A stretch of 64,000 bases of DNA from Rudaea sp. 3F27F6. Its GTDB lineage: Bacteria > Pseudomonadota > Gammaproteobacteria > Xanthomonadales > Rhodanobacteraceae. Within the stretch, counting starts at the first letter, position 1; each line of letters starts with the position of its first letter. The stretch lies in NCBI RefSeq assembly GCF_005503555.1, contig NZ_SCNG01000003.1:496001-560000 (forward strand). Direction: 5' to 3'. Below the pieces are notes generated by a model. It was not told the origin of the DNA, did no database searches, and saw only the letters and a program-made list of their open reading frames with translations. A program made the translations under genes and the position numbers. Of this stretch, positions 29,213 through 38,600 are shown one piece after another.

Positions 29213-30262
29213 ATGCTGAGTGGAAAACTCGCCCGCTGGGGCGCCTGCTGCGCGCTCGGACTGGCCGCCGTGACGCAGGCGGCGACCGTCGAGGTGTATC
29301 CGCTGCTGAACCGGGGTGAGAGCGCCGATCTCGGTTTGTACGCCAACACGCGCAAGCTCTGCGAGATCAAGATCGCGAGCGCCGCGGACGATACCGGCAA
29401 GACCGCGGCGTGCCGGTTCGAGCTGCCGGCCGACGCCGCCGCACTCGAAGTGCGCGGCGAATACGGCGGCGTGCACTGGCAGACGCAGAAACGCTACCTG
29501 CGCAAGGGCACGCAGACTTGGTCGCTGGTCGATTTCGCGCCGGTCGGCGGCCTGTTGAACCAGGCCGGCAAACCTTATGGCGCGCGCATGGCGGAATTTA
29601 TCCCGGCGGCGAAGGCGTTCGCGGCGAAACATCTCGGCGAGGCCGCCGCGTCCGCCATCGAGACGGTCAAGCCGGCGCGCGAAGCCGACATCGTCGCGGC
29701 GGAAAAGCGGCTCGGATTCAAGTTGCCGCCCGACTTCGTGTCGCTGCTCGGCAAAGTCGGCGCGATGCGCGTCGGCGATCACTACACGATGGATGCGACC
29801 GACATCGCCGACGCCGACACGCAGATGCGCAAGTCCTGGGGTACGCCGGACGAAGCGATGGCCAGAGAATATTCGCCGAAGCAGCGCGAGCGTCTGCGTG
29901 CGAGCACGATCCTGTTCACCGAAGTCGGCGACGGCCTCGGCGGCCTGCTCTATTCGCCGCCGCCGAATTCGACCTGCGGCGACAAGCCTTACTATCGATG
30001 GATTTCGCAGGAAGGCGGCGACTACAGGCTGCTCAAGCCGGGCCGAGTCTGCATGGATTTCGCCGAGGCGTTTCGCTGGCTGCTCGACGGCTTTCTCGTT
30101 TCGGATTACGCCGACGCGCTCGACACGGAAAAGCAGAGCCTGCTGATCGATTCTTCGGCCGGCGTGCAGCCTCTCGTGCTGCGCATCGAGCCGGAGCGTT
30201 TCCACATCGGCCTGGAATGGCGCTGGCAAGGCCCGAACGGCCATTGGCGCGAGCCGGACTGA
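29213..30262 (+). CDS. Secreted protein with a SMI1/KNR4 (SUKH) domain
   Basis: The protein has 349 residues, with a signal peptide (MLSGKLARWGACCALGLAAV, cleavage near TQA-ATV), a beta-rich N-terminal domain (about 25-110) and a SUKH domain from about residue 155. The SUKH signature is EADIVAAEKRLGFKLPPDFV followed by GKVGAMRVGD. Later segments (LFTEVGDGLGGLLYSPP, FAEAFRWLLDGF) complete the fold. SUKH proteins are usually cytoplasmic immunity proteins against contact-dependent or polymorphic toxins. Export is therefore unusual. A GGGAG lies five bases before the ATG at 29213, which decides between it and the ATG at 29201. No toxin gene is adjacent. The gene stands alone on the plus strand between yqgE and tonB, both on the minus strand. 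Confidence 0.8.
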   Translation: MLSGKLARWGACCALGLAAVTQAATVEVYPLLNRGESADLGLYANTRKLCEIKIASAADDTGKTAACRFELPADAAALEVRGEYGGVHWQTQKRYLRKGTQTWSLVDFAPVGGLLNQAGKPYGARMAEFIPAAKAFAAKHLGEAAASAIETVKPAREADIVAAEKRLGFKLPPDFVSLLGKVGAMRVGDHYTMDATDIADADTQMRKSWGTPDEAMAREYSPKQRERLRASTILFTEVGDGLGGLLYSPPPNSTCGDKPYYRWISQEGGDYRLLKPGRVCMDFAEAFRWLLDGFLVSDYADALDTEKQSLLIDSSAGVQPLVLRIEPERFHIGLEWRWQGPNGHWREPD

Positions 30263-30275
30263 CCGCGCTGTAGCG

Positions 30276-31142
30276 TCAGCGCGTTTTCAGCACTTCGCCC
30301 GGCTGGAATTCCCAGGTGCGCGTGATGTACAGCTCGTCGTAATCCATGTTCGACGGCAGCGGCGGAAATGGCGCGGCGAGGCGGACGATGCGCATCGCCG
30401 CTTCGTCGAGCAGTTTGAAGCCGCTGCTCTGCACGATGTCGACGCTGGACAGGCTGCCGTCGCGGCGGATACCCGCGGTGAGCATGAGGGTCAAAACTTT
30501 GCCGTTCTGCAACTGCTGGCGGCGCGCCTCGTCGGGATAGTTGAGATTGCCGATGCGTTCGATGCGCGCGACCCATCCGGCCTGATAGGCCGCGTCGGCG
30601 GCTTCTTTCGTGTTCGCCGAGATATATTTTTTCTTCGGCCGCTTGGCGTAGACCTGGGTCTGGTTCTGCAGCTCGTTCGCCAGGCGCGCCATTTCCAGTT
30701 TGCGGTCGGTCTGCGCGCGCGGGTTCGGGTCGGCCGTGTCGGGCTGCTCGACCGTCTGTGTCTGCGTGTTCACGGCGAACGTGGATTTTTTCTGTGTCAG
30801 CACTTCGCGCTCGCTCGCCGGCTGCGGTTCGCGCGCGCCGGTTTCCATCGGCATCGGCGCGATGCCGGGGTCCGCCTTCGGCACGGGTGCGGAAACGAGA
30901 TCGGTCGGACGCACGGCTTTCTCGCTCGTGCCGCCGCCTTCGTTGTTCGCGTTGGCGAGGAAGTCGGCCTTCTCGGGTTTCTTGCCGCTCGCCGACTGCA
31001 CCAGGATCACGTCGAGCGACGGCAGGCGCGGCGCGGGCTTGACGTATTCGAAGGTGAGGCCGAGCACGATCACCGCATGCGCGATGATCGAAAACAGCAA
31101 GGTGACGCTGAGGCGCTCGCCCGCTCCGACCTTGGCATTCAT
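30276..31142 (-). CDS. tonB: TonB-family energy transducer
   Basis: The 288-residue protein has one N-terminal membrane helix (about 11-30, VTLLFSIIAHAVIVLGLTF), a long periplasmic spacer and a C-terminal TonB domain (about 200-288) with YPDEARRQQLQNGKVLTLML and a closing LYITRTWEF strand. Its place next to gshB and the pilG cluster matches tonB3 of Pseudomonas aeruginosa, which is needed for twitching motility; that is the best hint of its role. The spacer lacks the Pro-Lys/Pro-Glu repeats of classic TonB. The frame is open 13 codons upstream of the ATG at 31142 into the repeat region. No ExbB/ExbD genes are nearby, so it must share partners encoded elsewhere. Confidence 0.9.
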   Translation of the reverse strand: MNAKVGAGERLSVTLLFSIIAHAVIVLGLTFEYVKPAPRLPSLDVILVQSASGKKPEKADFLANANNEGGGTSEKAVRPTDLVSAPVPKADPGIAPMPMETGAREPQPASEREVLTQKKSTFAVNTQTQTVEQPDTADPNPRAQTDRKLEMARLANELQNQTQVYAKRPKKKYISANTKEAADAAYQAGWVARIERIGNLNYPDEARRQQLQNGKVLTLMLTAGIRRDGSLSSVDIVQSSGFKLLDEAAMRIVRLAAPFPPLPSNMDYDELYITRTWEFQPGEVLKTR

Positions 31143-31167
31143 TGGCGATTTCGGAGAAGGCGGTTTT

Positions 31168-31247
31168 GCCACGGATTGCACGGATGAGCACGGATAGAGG
31201 AATGAAGATTTTTGATCTTATCCGTGTTCATCCGTGCAATCCGTGGC
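31168..31247. repeat. 29-base near-perfect inverted repeat
   Basis: Arms 31168-31196 and 31219-31247 pair with a single mismatch around a 22-base spacer. The unit contains CACGGATTGCACGGATGA and its complement. It lies between the divergently read ends of tonB (start) and gshB (stop), both on the minus strand, so a transcript from gshB into tonB would form a strong hairpin. Similar CCACGGATTxCACGGATGAACACGGAT units are dispersed in many bacterial genomes. Confidence 0.85.
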
Positions 31248-31268
31248 GCAAGAGGCTCTTGCTGTCCT

Positions 31269-32222
31269 TCATGCGCGCGGCACGCCGCGCTCGATCGCGT
31301 CGAACAACTGCCCGGCGATGTTGAGGCCGAATTGCGCGTCGAGCTCGCGGATGCAGGTCGGCGAGGTGACATTGATTTCGGTGAGCCAGTCGCCGATCAC
31401 GTCGAGGCCGACGAAGCGCATGCCGCGTCTGACCAGCTCGGGACCGACCTGGGCGGCGATCCAGCGGTCGCGCTCGGACAGCGGCCGGCCTTCGCCGCGG
31501 CCGCCGCGTGCGAGATTGCCGCGGAACTCATCACCCTGCGGCAGGCGCGCGAGCGCATACGGAACCGGCTCGCCGTCGATCAGCAGAATGCGCTTGTCGC
31601 CGGCCTTGATCTCGGGGATGAATTTCTGCGCAATCGCGAATTCGCGCCCTTCGTCGGTCAGGGTTTCGAGGATCACGTTGAGATTCGGATCGTCGCCCGA
31701 ACTGAGGAAGATGCTGCGCCCGCCCATGCCGTCGAGCGGCTTGAGCACGATCTTGCCCTGCTCGTGAGCGAAGCGCTTCAGCTCGTGCGCATCGCGCGCG
31801 ACCAGGGTCGGCGCGATACATTGCGGAAAGTGCAGGGCGAAGAGTTTTTCGTTCGCATCGCGCAGGCCGCGCGGATCGTTGATCACCTGCGCGCCGCCGG
31901 CCTGGGCGAGTTCGAGCACCATGGTGTCGTAGAGGAACTGCGAGTCGAACGGCGGGTCCTTGCGCGCAAGGATCACGTCGACCTTGCGCAGATCGACCCA
32001 CTCCGGCTCGGCCAGGCTGAACCAGTCGTGCGGGTCTTCGCGCACCTGCAGCGCCGCCGCGTGCGCCCACGGCTCGGCGCCGCGCAGGGCGAGGCTGTCC
32101 TGGGTCAGGTAGAGCAGGCGGTAACCGCGTCGCTGCGCTTCGAGCAGCATCGCGAAGGTCGAATCTTTCTTGATGTGGATGGCCTCGATCGGGTCCATCA
32201 GCACGGCCAGGGTCGTGGTCAT
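31269..32222 (-). CDS. gshB: Glutathione synthetase
   Basis: The 317-residue ATP-grasp enzyme adds glycine to gamma-glutamylcysteine to form glutathione. It starts MTTTLAVLMDPIEAIHIKKD, typical of GshB, and has RKDPPFDSQFLYDT, VLKPLDGMGGRSIF (ATP-grasp loop) and FVGLDVIGDWLTEINVTSPT (metal-binding end). The ATG at 32222 gives the family N terminus; 25 further open codons are ignored. It lies next to the pilG cluster in inverted orientation, a linkage kept in pseudomonads. Confidence 0.97.
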   Translation of the reverse strand: MTTTLAVLMDPIEAIHIKKDSTFAMLLEAQRRGYRLLYLTQDSLALRGAEPWAHAAALQVREDPHDWFSLAEPEWVDLRKVDVILARKDPPFDSQFLYDTMVLELAQAGGAQVINDPRGLRDANEKLFALHFPQCIAPTLVARDAHELKRFAHEQGKIVLKPLDGMGGRSIFLSSGDDPNLNVILETLTDEGREFAIAQKFIPEIKAGDKRILLIDGEPVPYALARLPQGDEFRGNLARGGRGEGRPLSERDRWIAAQVGPELVRRGMRFVGLDVIGDWLTEINVTSPTCIRELDAQFGLNIAGQLFDAIERGVPRA

Positions 32223-32583
32223 CGGGCTACCGTTGCGAACTGCGTCGATATGTTTCAATTCTGTTGAATGGCGCGGCGAAAGCGTGATCCAGCGCACATG
32301 TGCGTCCGCTGCGGCCTGTCTATACTAACCGAAGGTTCAAGGGGGACTTGCAGATGATGGTCGCGTGCGGCATCGACGATGCCGGCGGGCGACATGCGTC
32401 ACGAATGCGCCCTGGTCGACGAATTGCTTGACAGGGCTTCGCGCTTGAGATTAAACGGCATACCTACTCGATCGTTTGTCTTTTCCGTGCGGCTTGGCCG
32501 TGGCGCACCGGCGGACGAAACGGTTTTTCGCTCGCTCGACGCGTGGGAACCGCGGCGGGTCAAAGCAGGCTGGAGGAAAACGC
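32223..32583 (+). promoter_or_regulatory. Divergent gshB/pilG intergenic region with candidate leader ORF
   Basis: These 361 bases separate gshB and pilG. A TATACT hexamer at 32321-32326 is a fair -10 element for the plus strand; the -35 is weak. After it, GGGGG at 32341-32345 stands eight bases before an ATG at 32354 that opens a 25-codon frame ending at the TGA at 32429-32431 (MMVACGIDDAGGRHAS...). It may be a leader peptide or chance. No hairpin terminator or repeat was seen. Confidence 0.4.
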
Positions 32584-32982
32584 GTGGAACAAGCTGCAAG
32601 CGGGGTGGAGCTGGCGGGTCTGCGGGTGATGGTCATCGACGATTCGAAGACGATACGCCGCACCGCCGAGATGCTGCTCAAGAAAGAAGGCTGCGAAGTG
32701 ATCACCGCAGTCGACGGCTTCGAAGCACTGGCGAAGATTTCCGATCATCGTCCGCAGATCATCTTCGTCGACATCATGATGCCGCGCCTCGACGGCTATC
32801 AGACCTGCGCGCTGATCAAGAACAACGCAACCTACCGGGCGACGCCGGTGATCATGCTGTCCTCGAAGGACGGCCTGTTCGACAAGGCGCGCGGCCGCGT
32901 CGTCGGCTCGGAAGAGTATCTGACCAAACCGTTCACGCGCGAAGAACTGCTCGGCGCGATCCGTCGTCACGTGACGCGCTGA
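32584..32982 (+). CDS. pilG: Twitching motility response regulator PilG
   Basis: The 132-residue protein is a single receiver domain without output domain. Acidic pocket residues are in MVIDDSKTIRRTAEML, the phosphoacceptor is the Asp of IIFVDIMMPRLDG, the switch Ser pair is in IMLSSKDGLFDKARG, and the conserved Lys lies in YLTKPFTREELL. The DKARGRVVGSEEYLTKPF stretch is typical of PilG/PilH. It accepts phosphate from ChpA and acts on type IV pilus extension. The start is the GTG at 32584, seven bases after GGAGG; longer starts upstream encode non-conserved sequence. Only one such regulator is present; pilH is missing here. Confidence 0.93.
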   Translation: MEQAASGVELAGLRVMVIDDSKTIRRTAEMLLKKEGCEVITAVDGFEALAKISDHRPQIIFVDIMMPRLDGYQTCALIKNNATYRATPVIMLSSKDGLFDKARGRVVGSEEYLTKPFTREELLGAIRRHVTR

Positions 32983-33022
32983 ACCGGCAGCCCGCGCAGA
33001 ATTCCCAGGAAGGCACACGCGC

Positions 33023-33574
33023 ATGACCGATCCGGTGAAATCCCCCTTCGAGATCCTCGCCGACTACGAGCGGCGCAGTCTCGCCCACTCGGGTTCGGCC
33101 GCCGGCGCGCGTGCCGCAGCCGCGGCGAGCCTGTGGCGCGGCGTCGGTTTCCGCATCGGCGAGCGCAATCTCGTTTCGAGCCTGACCGAGGTCAACGAGA
33201 TTCTTTCGATTCCCGACGTCACCCGCGTGCCCGGCGCGCGTAGCTGGATGCTCGGCGTGGCCAGCGTGCGCGGCAACCTGATTCCGCTGATCGACCTCAA
33301 GGATCTGCTTTCCGGCGAGGCGACCAGCGTTTCCGATTCCACGCGCGTGCTGCTCGTGCGCCAGAGCGGCGGCAGCGTCGGCCTGCTCGTCGACGAAGTC
33401 GTCGGCCAGCGCAACTTCAGCGCCGACCAGCGCACGGGTGCGCCCGCGCAGCAGGCGGACGACGGTTTCGCGCGCTATGTCATCGAGCACTACGCGCTCG
33501 GCGACGCGCAGTGGGCACGGTTCAGTATGACGACGCTGGTCCGCGCAAGTGAGTTTGCGCAGGCGGCGGCGTAG
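33023..33574 (+). CDS. pilI: CheW-like adaptor PilI
   Basis: The 183-residue protein is a CheW-domain adaptor that couples the PilJ receptor to the ChpA kinase. The domain fills about residues 45-180, with GFRIGERNLVSSLTEVNEIL, RVPGARSWMLGVASVRGNLI and PLIDLKDLL as recognisable CheW motifs. The N-terminal 40 residues are charged and Ala-rich. A GGAAGG stands before the ATG. It lies 40 bases after pilG and 65 before pilJ, within the Chp operon. Confidence 0.93.
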   Translation: MTDPVKSPFEILADYERRSLAHSGSAAGARAAAAASLWRGVGFRIGERNLVSSLTEVNEILSIPDVTRVPGARSWMLGVASVRGNLIPLIDLKDLLSGEATSVSDSTRVLLVRQSGGSVGLLVDEVVGQRNFSADQRTGAPAQQADDGFARYVIEHYALGDAQWARFSMTTLVRASEFAQAAA

Positions 33575-33639
33575 CGTTTTCGTTCGCGGCAAGGATCCCA
33601 TGCCGTGTGTGTGGCAACGCAACAGCGAGGTGGCGGTAG

Positions 33640-35679
33640 ATGAGTACAGGGGCAGGTAGCGGCGCCGAGCGCGCGAGCGGGTTCACTGGCCTGCTCGTGG
33701 CCTTGCTCGTCGTCAGTATCATCGTGGCGGTGGTCGACTTCATCTTGCTGTCGATCAATGCGGACCGGGATGCGCAAGCGAGCGCCCTGGTCACGCGTAT
33801 CCAGGTTTTGTCGCAGCAGTTGTCGCGCCAGAGTAACGACGCGGCCGGCGGCAACCTCGACGCGTTCGCCAGCCTCAAGCACACGCGCGATACGATCTCC
33901 GACCTGTTCACGCGCCTGAAGAACGGCGACGCGCGCACCGGCATGACCGGCTACGCCAACCTGCCGACGCTGAAGAACGACTTCGCCGAGCTCGACCAGG
34001 CCTGGACCCAGCTCTCGGGCGACGCGGGCAAGGTGCTCGACAGCCAGGAGCAGGTGCTCAGCACCGCGGCGAGCACCGACGACTTCAACCGCAAGACCGC
34101 CGTGCTCAACTCGCGCATGGACGAAGTGGTGAAGATCCTCATCGAACGCGGCGCGCCGGCCTCGCAGGTGGTGACGGCCTCGCGCCAGATGCTCTACGCC
34201 GACCGCATGCAGCGCCGCGCGCAGGCGATCGTCGCCGGTGGCGAAGACTCGCCTTCGGCTGCCGCCGGTTTGCAGCGCGACTCGCAGTTCTACGGCGTCG
34301 TCCTCGGCGGCCTGATCAACGGCAACGGCGATCTCAACATCCGCGCGATCGACGGCGCCAGCGCGCGCGAGATTCTCAACGACATCAACAAGCAGTGGAT
34401 CGACCTCGCGCCTTCGGTGACCAAGCTGCTCGAAGCCGCGCCGATTCTGCAGACGGTCAAGCAGGCCGCGGACAAGGCCTCGATCGACTCGCAGACCCTA
34501 CTGTTCAAGGCCGATCCGCTGTCCGAGCACATCGCCGCGCTCGACCGCACGCGCCCGTTCCCGAGCCCGAACCTGTGGATCGGTCTCGCGGCCGCCGTGG
34601 TCGCGATCTTCCTCGTCCTCTTCCTCGCTCTCAAACTGTTCCGCGACCAGCGCACGCGCCTGTCGTCGAGCGCCGAACTGAACAAGCGCAACGAAGCGGC
34701 GATTCAGCGTCTGCTCGACGAAATGGGTTCGCTCGCCGACGGTGACCTGACGGTCAAGGCGACGGTGACCGAAGACTTCACCGGCACCATCGCCGACGCG
34801 GTCAACTACGCGATCGACGCGCTGCGTTCGCTCGTCACCACGATCAACGAAACCTCGGTGCAGGTCTCGGCCGCGGCCAACGAAACGCAGGCGACCGCGC
34901 TGCACCTGTCCGACGCGGCCGAACATCAGGCGCGCCAGATCACGAGCGCGTCGAGCGCGGTCAACGAGATCGCCGGTTCCGCACGCGACGTGTCGAAGAA
35001 TTCCGCCGACATCGCCGACGTCGCCCAAAGCTCGGTGCGCATCGCCGGCCGCGGCGCGTCGATCGTGCGCCAGACGATCGCCGGCATGGACTCGATCCGC
35101 GAGCAGATTCAAGACACGTCCAAGCGCATCAAGCGCCTCGGCGAGTCCTCGCAGGAAATCGGTACGATCGTCGAACTGATCAACGACCTCGCCGAACAGA
35201 CCAACATCCTCGCCCTCAACGCGGCGATCCAGGCGGCTTCGGCCGGCGAAGCGGGCCGCGGTTTCGCGGTCGTCGCCGACGAAGTGCAGCGCCTTGCCGA
35301 ACGCGCGTCGGCGGCGACGCGGCGTATCGAAACCCTGGTCAGCGCGATTCAGGTCGACACCAACGAAGCGGTCGCCTCGATGGAACAGACCACGAGCGAA
35401 GTGGTCAGCGGTGCCAAGCTCGCCGAACAGGCGGGTACGCAGCTCGGCGAAATCGAAAGCGTGTCGGGCAATCTCGCCGCGCAGATCAAAAACATTGCTA
35501 TTACCGCACAACGCCAGTCGGCCGAGGTCGCCAGCGTGTCGCAGACGATGAACGTCATTTCCGACATCACCGCGCAGACCGCTTCCGGCGCGAGCCACAC
35601 CGCCGAGTCGATCGGCAACCTCGCGCAGCTTTCGGCCGACCTGCGCCGCTCGGTCGCCGACTTCAAGCTGCCTGATTGA
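33640..35679 (+). CDS. pilJ: Methyl-accepting chemotaxis protein PilJ
   Basis: The 679-residue receptor has an N-terminal membrane helix (about 13-35), a helical periplasmic region with PilJ-type repeats (about 40-305), a second helix (about 311-331), a HAMP-like linker and a cytoplasmic signalling domain. The hairpin tip reads [20 protein letters not shown] (from about residue 522), the conserved kinase-contact site. PilJ detects surface contact, probably through pilin, and drives ChpA. A Shine-Dalgarno GAGG stands before the ATG. No CheR or CheB homologue is encoded nearby, so adaptation must come from elsewhere. Confidence 0.95.
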   Translation: MSTGAGSGAERASGFTGLLVALLVVSIIVAVVDFILLSINADRDAQASALVTRIQVLSQQLSRQSNDAAGGNLDAFASLKHTRDTISDLFTRLKNGDARTGMTGYANLPTLKNDFAELDQAWTQLSGDAGKVLDSQEQVLSTAASTDDFNRKTAVLNSRMDEVVKILIERGAPASQVVTASRQMLYADRMQRRAQAIVAGGEDSPSAAAGLQRDSQFYGVVLGGLINGNGDLNIRAIDGASAREILNDINKQWIDLAPSVTKLLEAAPILQTVKQAADKASIDSQTLLFKADPLSEHIAALDRTRPFPSPNLWIGLAAAVVAIFLVLFLALKLFRDQRTRLSSSAELNKRNEAAIQRLLDEMGSLADGDLTVKATVTEDFTGTIADAVNYAIDALRSLVTTINETSVQVSAAANETQATALHLSDAAEHQARQITSASSAVNEIAGSARDVSKNSADIADVAQSSVRIAGRGASIVRQTIAGMDSIREQIQDTSKRIKRLGESSQEIGTIVELINDLAEQTNILALNAAIQAASAGEAGRGFAVVADEVQRLAERASAATRRIETLVSAIQVDTNEAVASMEQTTSEVVSGAKLAEQAGTQLGEIESVSGNLAAQIKNIAITAQRQSAEVASVSQTMNVISDITAQTASGASHTAESIGNLAQLSADLRRSVADFKLPD

Positions 35680-35692
35680 TGGTCAGCCCTCG

Positions 35693-38600
35693 ATGAATCT
35701 CACTCAGGAAACCGACTTCACGGCGCTGGGCTGGATCAAGCCCGAGCTCGACGCGACGCTGAAGCAGGCGCGCCAGTCGCTTGAACGCTTCGCCGCCGAC
35801 CCCGCCGACACGCAGGCGATGCGCGACTGCGCCGCCGACCTCCACACGACCCACGGCACGCTGCACATGGTCGAGCTGTACGGCGCCGCGCTCGTGACCG
35901 AGGAAATGGAACGCGTCGCGCGCGGCCTCGTCGACGGCGGCATCGCGCCGCGCGAGGACGTGTATTCCGTGCTCATGCGCGGTTTTCTGCAACTGCCCGA
36001 CTATCTCGAGCGCCTGCAGAGCGGACACAAAGACATCCCGATCGTCCTGCTGCCGCTGCTCAACGATCTGCGCGCGGCGCGCGGCGAAAAATTGCTCAGC
36101 GAGTCGGTGCTGTTTGCGCCGAACATCGACGCGGGGTTGCCGACCCCGGCTGCGAATGCACTGCATCCGGAAATCCTGCGCACGAGTGCAAAGAGCCTGC
36201 GCAACGATTACCAGCTCTCACTGCTGCGCTGGATTCGCGAGCCTGCGGCCGCTGCGCCGCTCGCGCGCATCGCACAAATTTTCGACAGCCTCTACGCCGG
36301 CTGCGGCGAGGACGTCGCGCGCCGCCTCTGGTGGATCGCCGGCGCTGTCGTCGAAGGGCTGCAGAGCGGCTCGATCGATGCGAGCGTCGCGATCAAGCTG
36401 CTGTTCGGCAAACTCGACCGCGAGATCAAACGCCTGATCGACGAAGGCGAAGCCGCGCTTGCTTCGTCGCAGACCAAGGAACTGGTCAAGAACCTGCTCT
36501 ATTACCTCGCCCACGCGCAGACCCATGGCACGCGCGCCGAAGCCGTGGTCGCCTTCTACAACCTGCGCAACCTGCTGCCGACCCAAGAAGAACTCGAACA
36601 CGCGCACGGCTCGATCTCGGGCCACAACCGCGCCCTGCTCGACACCGTTGCCGGCGGCATCCGCGAAGATCTGCTGCGGGTCAAGGAAACCCTCAACGTC
36701 TACCTGCACTCGCCGAACCGCAACGTCGCCGATCTCGCCATGCAGGCCGAGACGCTTGCCGGCCTCGCCGACACGTTCGGCATGCTCGGCATGGGCCAGC
36801 CGCGCCAGCTCGTGATCGAGCAGCGCGACGCGATCCGTCGCATCGCCGACGGCTCCGCGGAAGCGAACGAAGACAATCTGCTCGACATCGCCGGCGGTCT
36901 GCTCGTGGTCGAGGCGTCGCTCGACGACCACATCTCGCGCCTCGGCGCCAAAGACGAAGCAGCCGAAACCGCGCCCGCGACCGAAGTGCCGCGTGCCGAA
37001 GTCGTGCGCCTGCTCTATGTGCTGATGCAGGAAGCGCTGGTCAACGTCGGCAAGGTCAAGCAGGACATCATCGCCTTCATCGAAGGCCCGTGGGACTACG
37101 CGCATCTGGAAACCGCGCCGGGCCTGCTCGCCGAAATCGCCGGCGCTCTCGACATGCTCGCCCTGCGCGATGCGGCGAAGCCGGTCAACGCTATGGTGCA
37201 GTACGTGCAGAACGAACTGCTGCAGCACCGCAGCGTGCCCGAGCGCCGGCAGATCGATGCGCTTGCCGACGCGGTCGCCTCGATCGAGTACTACATCGAG
37301 GCGGTGCGCGAACAGCGCGGCGATCGCGAGCGCGTGCTCGACGTGATGCGCGAGAGCCTCGCCTCGCTCGGTTATTGGCCCGAAATCAAGTCGGCCGCGG
37401 AAGCCGCTGCGGCTCACGCGCAGGAGGATGCGGCGCAGACGGCCGCCGAAGCCGCCGCGCCGGTCGCCGCGTTTACCTCCGCACCGACGACGGCTCCCGC
37501 GCCGGTTGCCGATGCGGCGCCGCCGGTGATCGACGAAGAACTGCGGCAGGTGTTTCTCGACGAGATGGACGACGAGATTGCCAGCCTGCGCAAGCATTTT
37601 CCGCTGTGGCGCGCCGATCCAGAGGAAACCGAAAACCTCAAGACCGTGCGCCGCTCGTTCCACACCCTCAAGGGTTCTGGCCGTCTCGTCGGTGCGCTCG
37701 CGCTCGGCGACTTCGCCTGGAAGATCGAGAACATGCTCAATCGCGTGCTCGACCGCAGCATCACGGCGAGCCCGCCGTTGCTGCACGTGGTCGGCTATGC
37801 GATCGGCGCGCTGCCGCGCTTCCGCGACGAATTGAGCCGGCACGAGCGTTCGAGCTTTGCGATGGAAGGCTTCTCTGCGGCGATCGACCGCCTCTGCGCG
37901 GGCGATACCTCGCCGATCGACGAAAGCAGTTTCGCCGCGCCGGCCGCGCCAGCGGTGGTCGAAGCGCCTGCTGCCGAGACGGCGCAGGTCGACACACCTG
38001 TCGCCGAGACACCGGCTGTCGAAGCTGCGCCGATCGATCACGCGTTCGTCGCGGAGGCGCCGGTTGCGGCCAGCGAGCCGCCCGTGGCCGAACCGGTCAT
38101 CAAGGCGCCGCTGGTTCTCGAGTTGGTGCCAATGACCGAAGGTGAGCTGCCGGTCGAGATCAAACCGCCGGCTGCGGTGGAGCCGCCCGCTGCGTCCGAA
38201 CCCGAGCACGCCGCCGAGGGCGAACACGAACTCGAAAAGGAGCCGGCAGCGAAAACCGAATGGTTCGAGCTGGAACCGTTGGTCGAGCTCGAAGAGCCCG
38301 TCGAAGAGGAACCGCACGCCGCAACCGCTCACTTCGCCGATACGTTGGATCTCGCCGAAGACCTGCGTGCGGCGGAAACGCATGAGGCCGCTGAGCCGCT
38401 GTTTGCCGCCGCGCCCGAAACCGAAACGCCGGCCGAGCCCGGACCGGCTGCGGCGTCCGCGCCGCACGTCGATCAACTGCTGCTCGAAGTGCTGCGCAGC
38501 GAAGCCGATGCGCATCTCGCCGTCGTCGACGCGGCGGTGGCGCGCGGGCGCGAAGCGCCGCTTACGGTGCGCGACGAACTCGTGCGCGCGGTGCACACGC

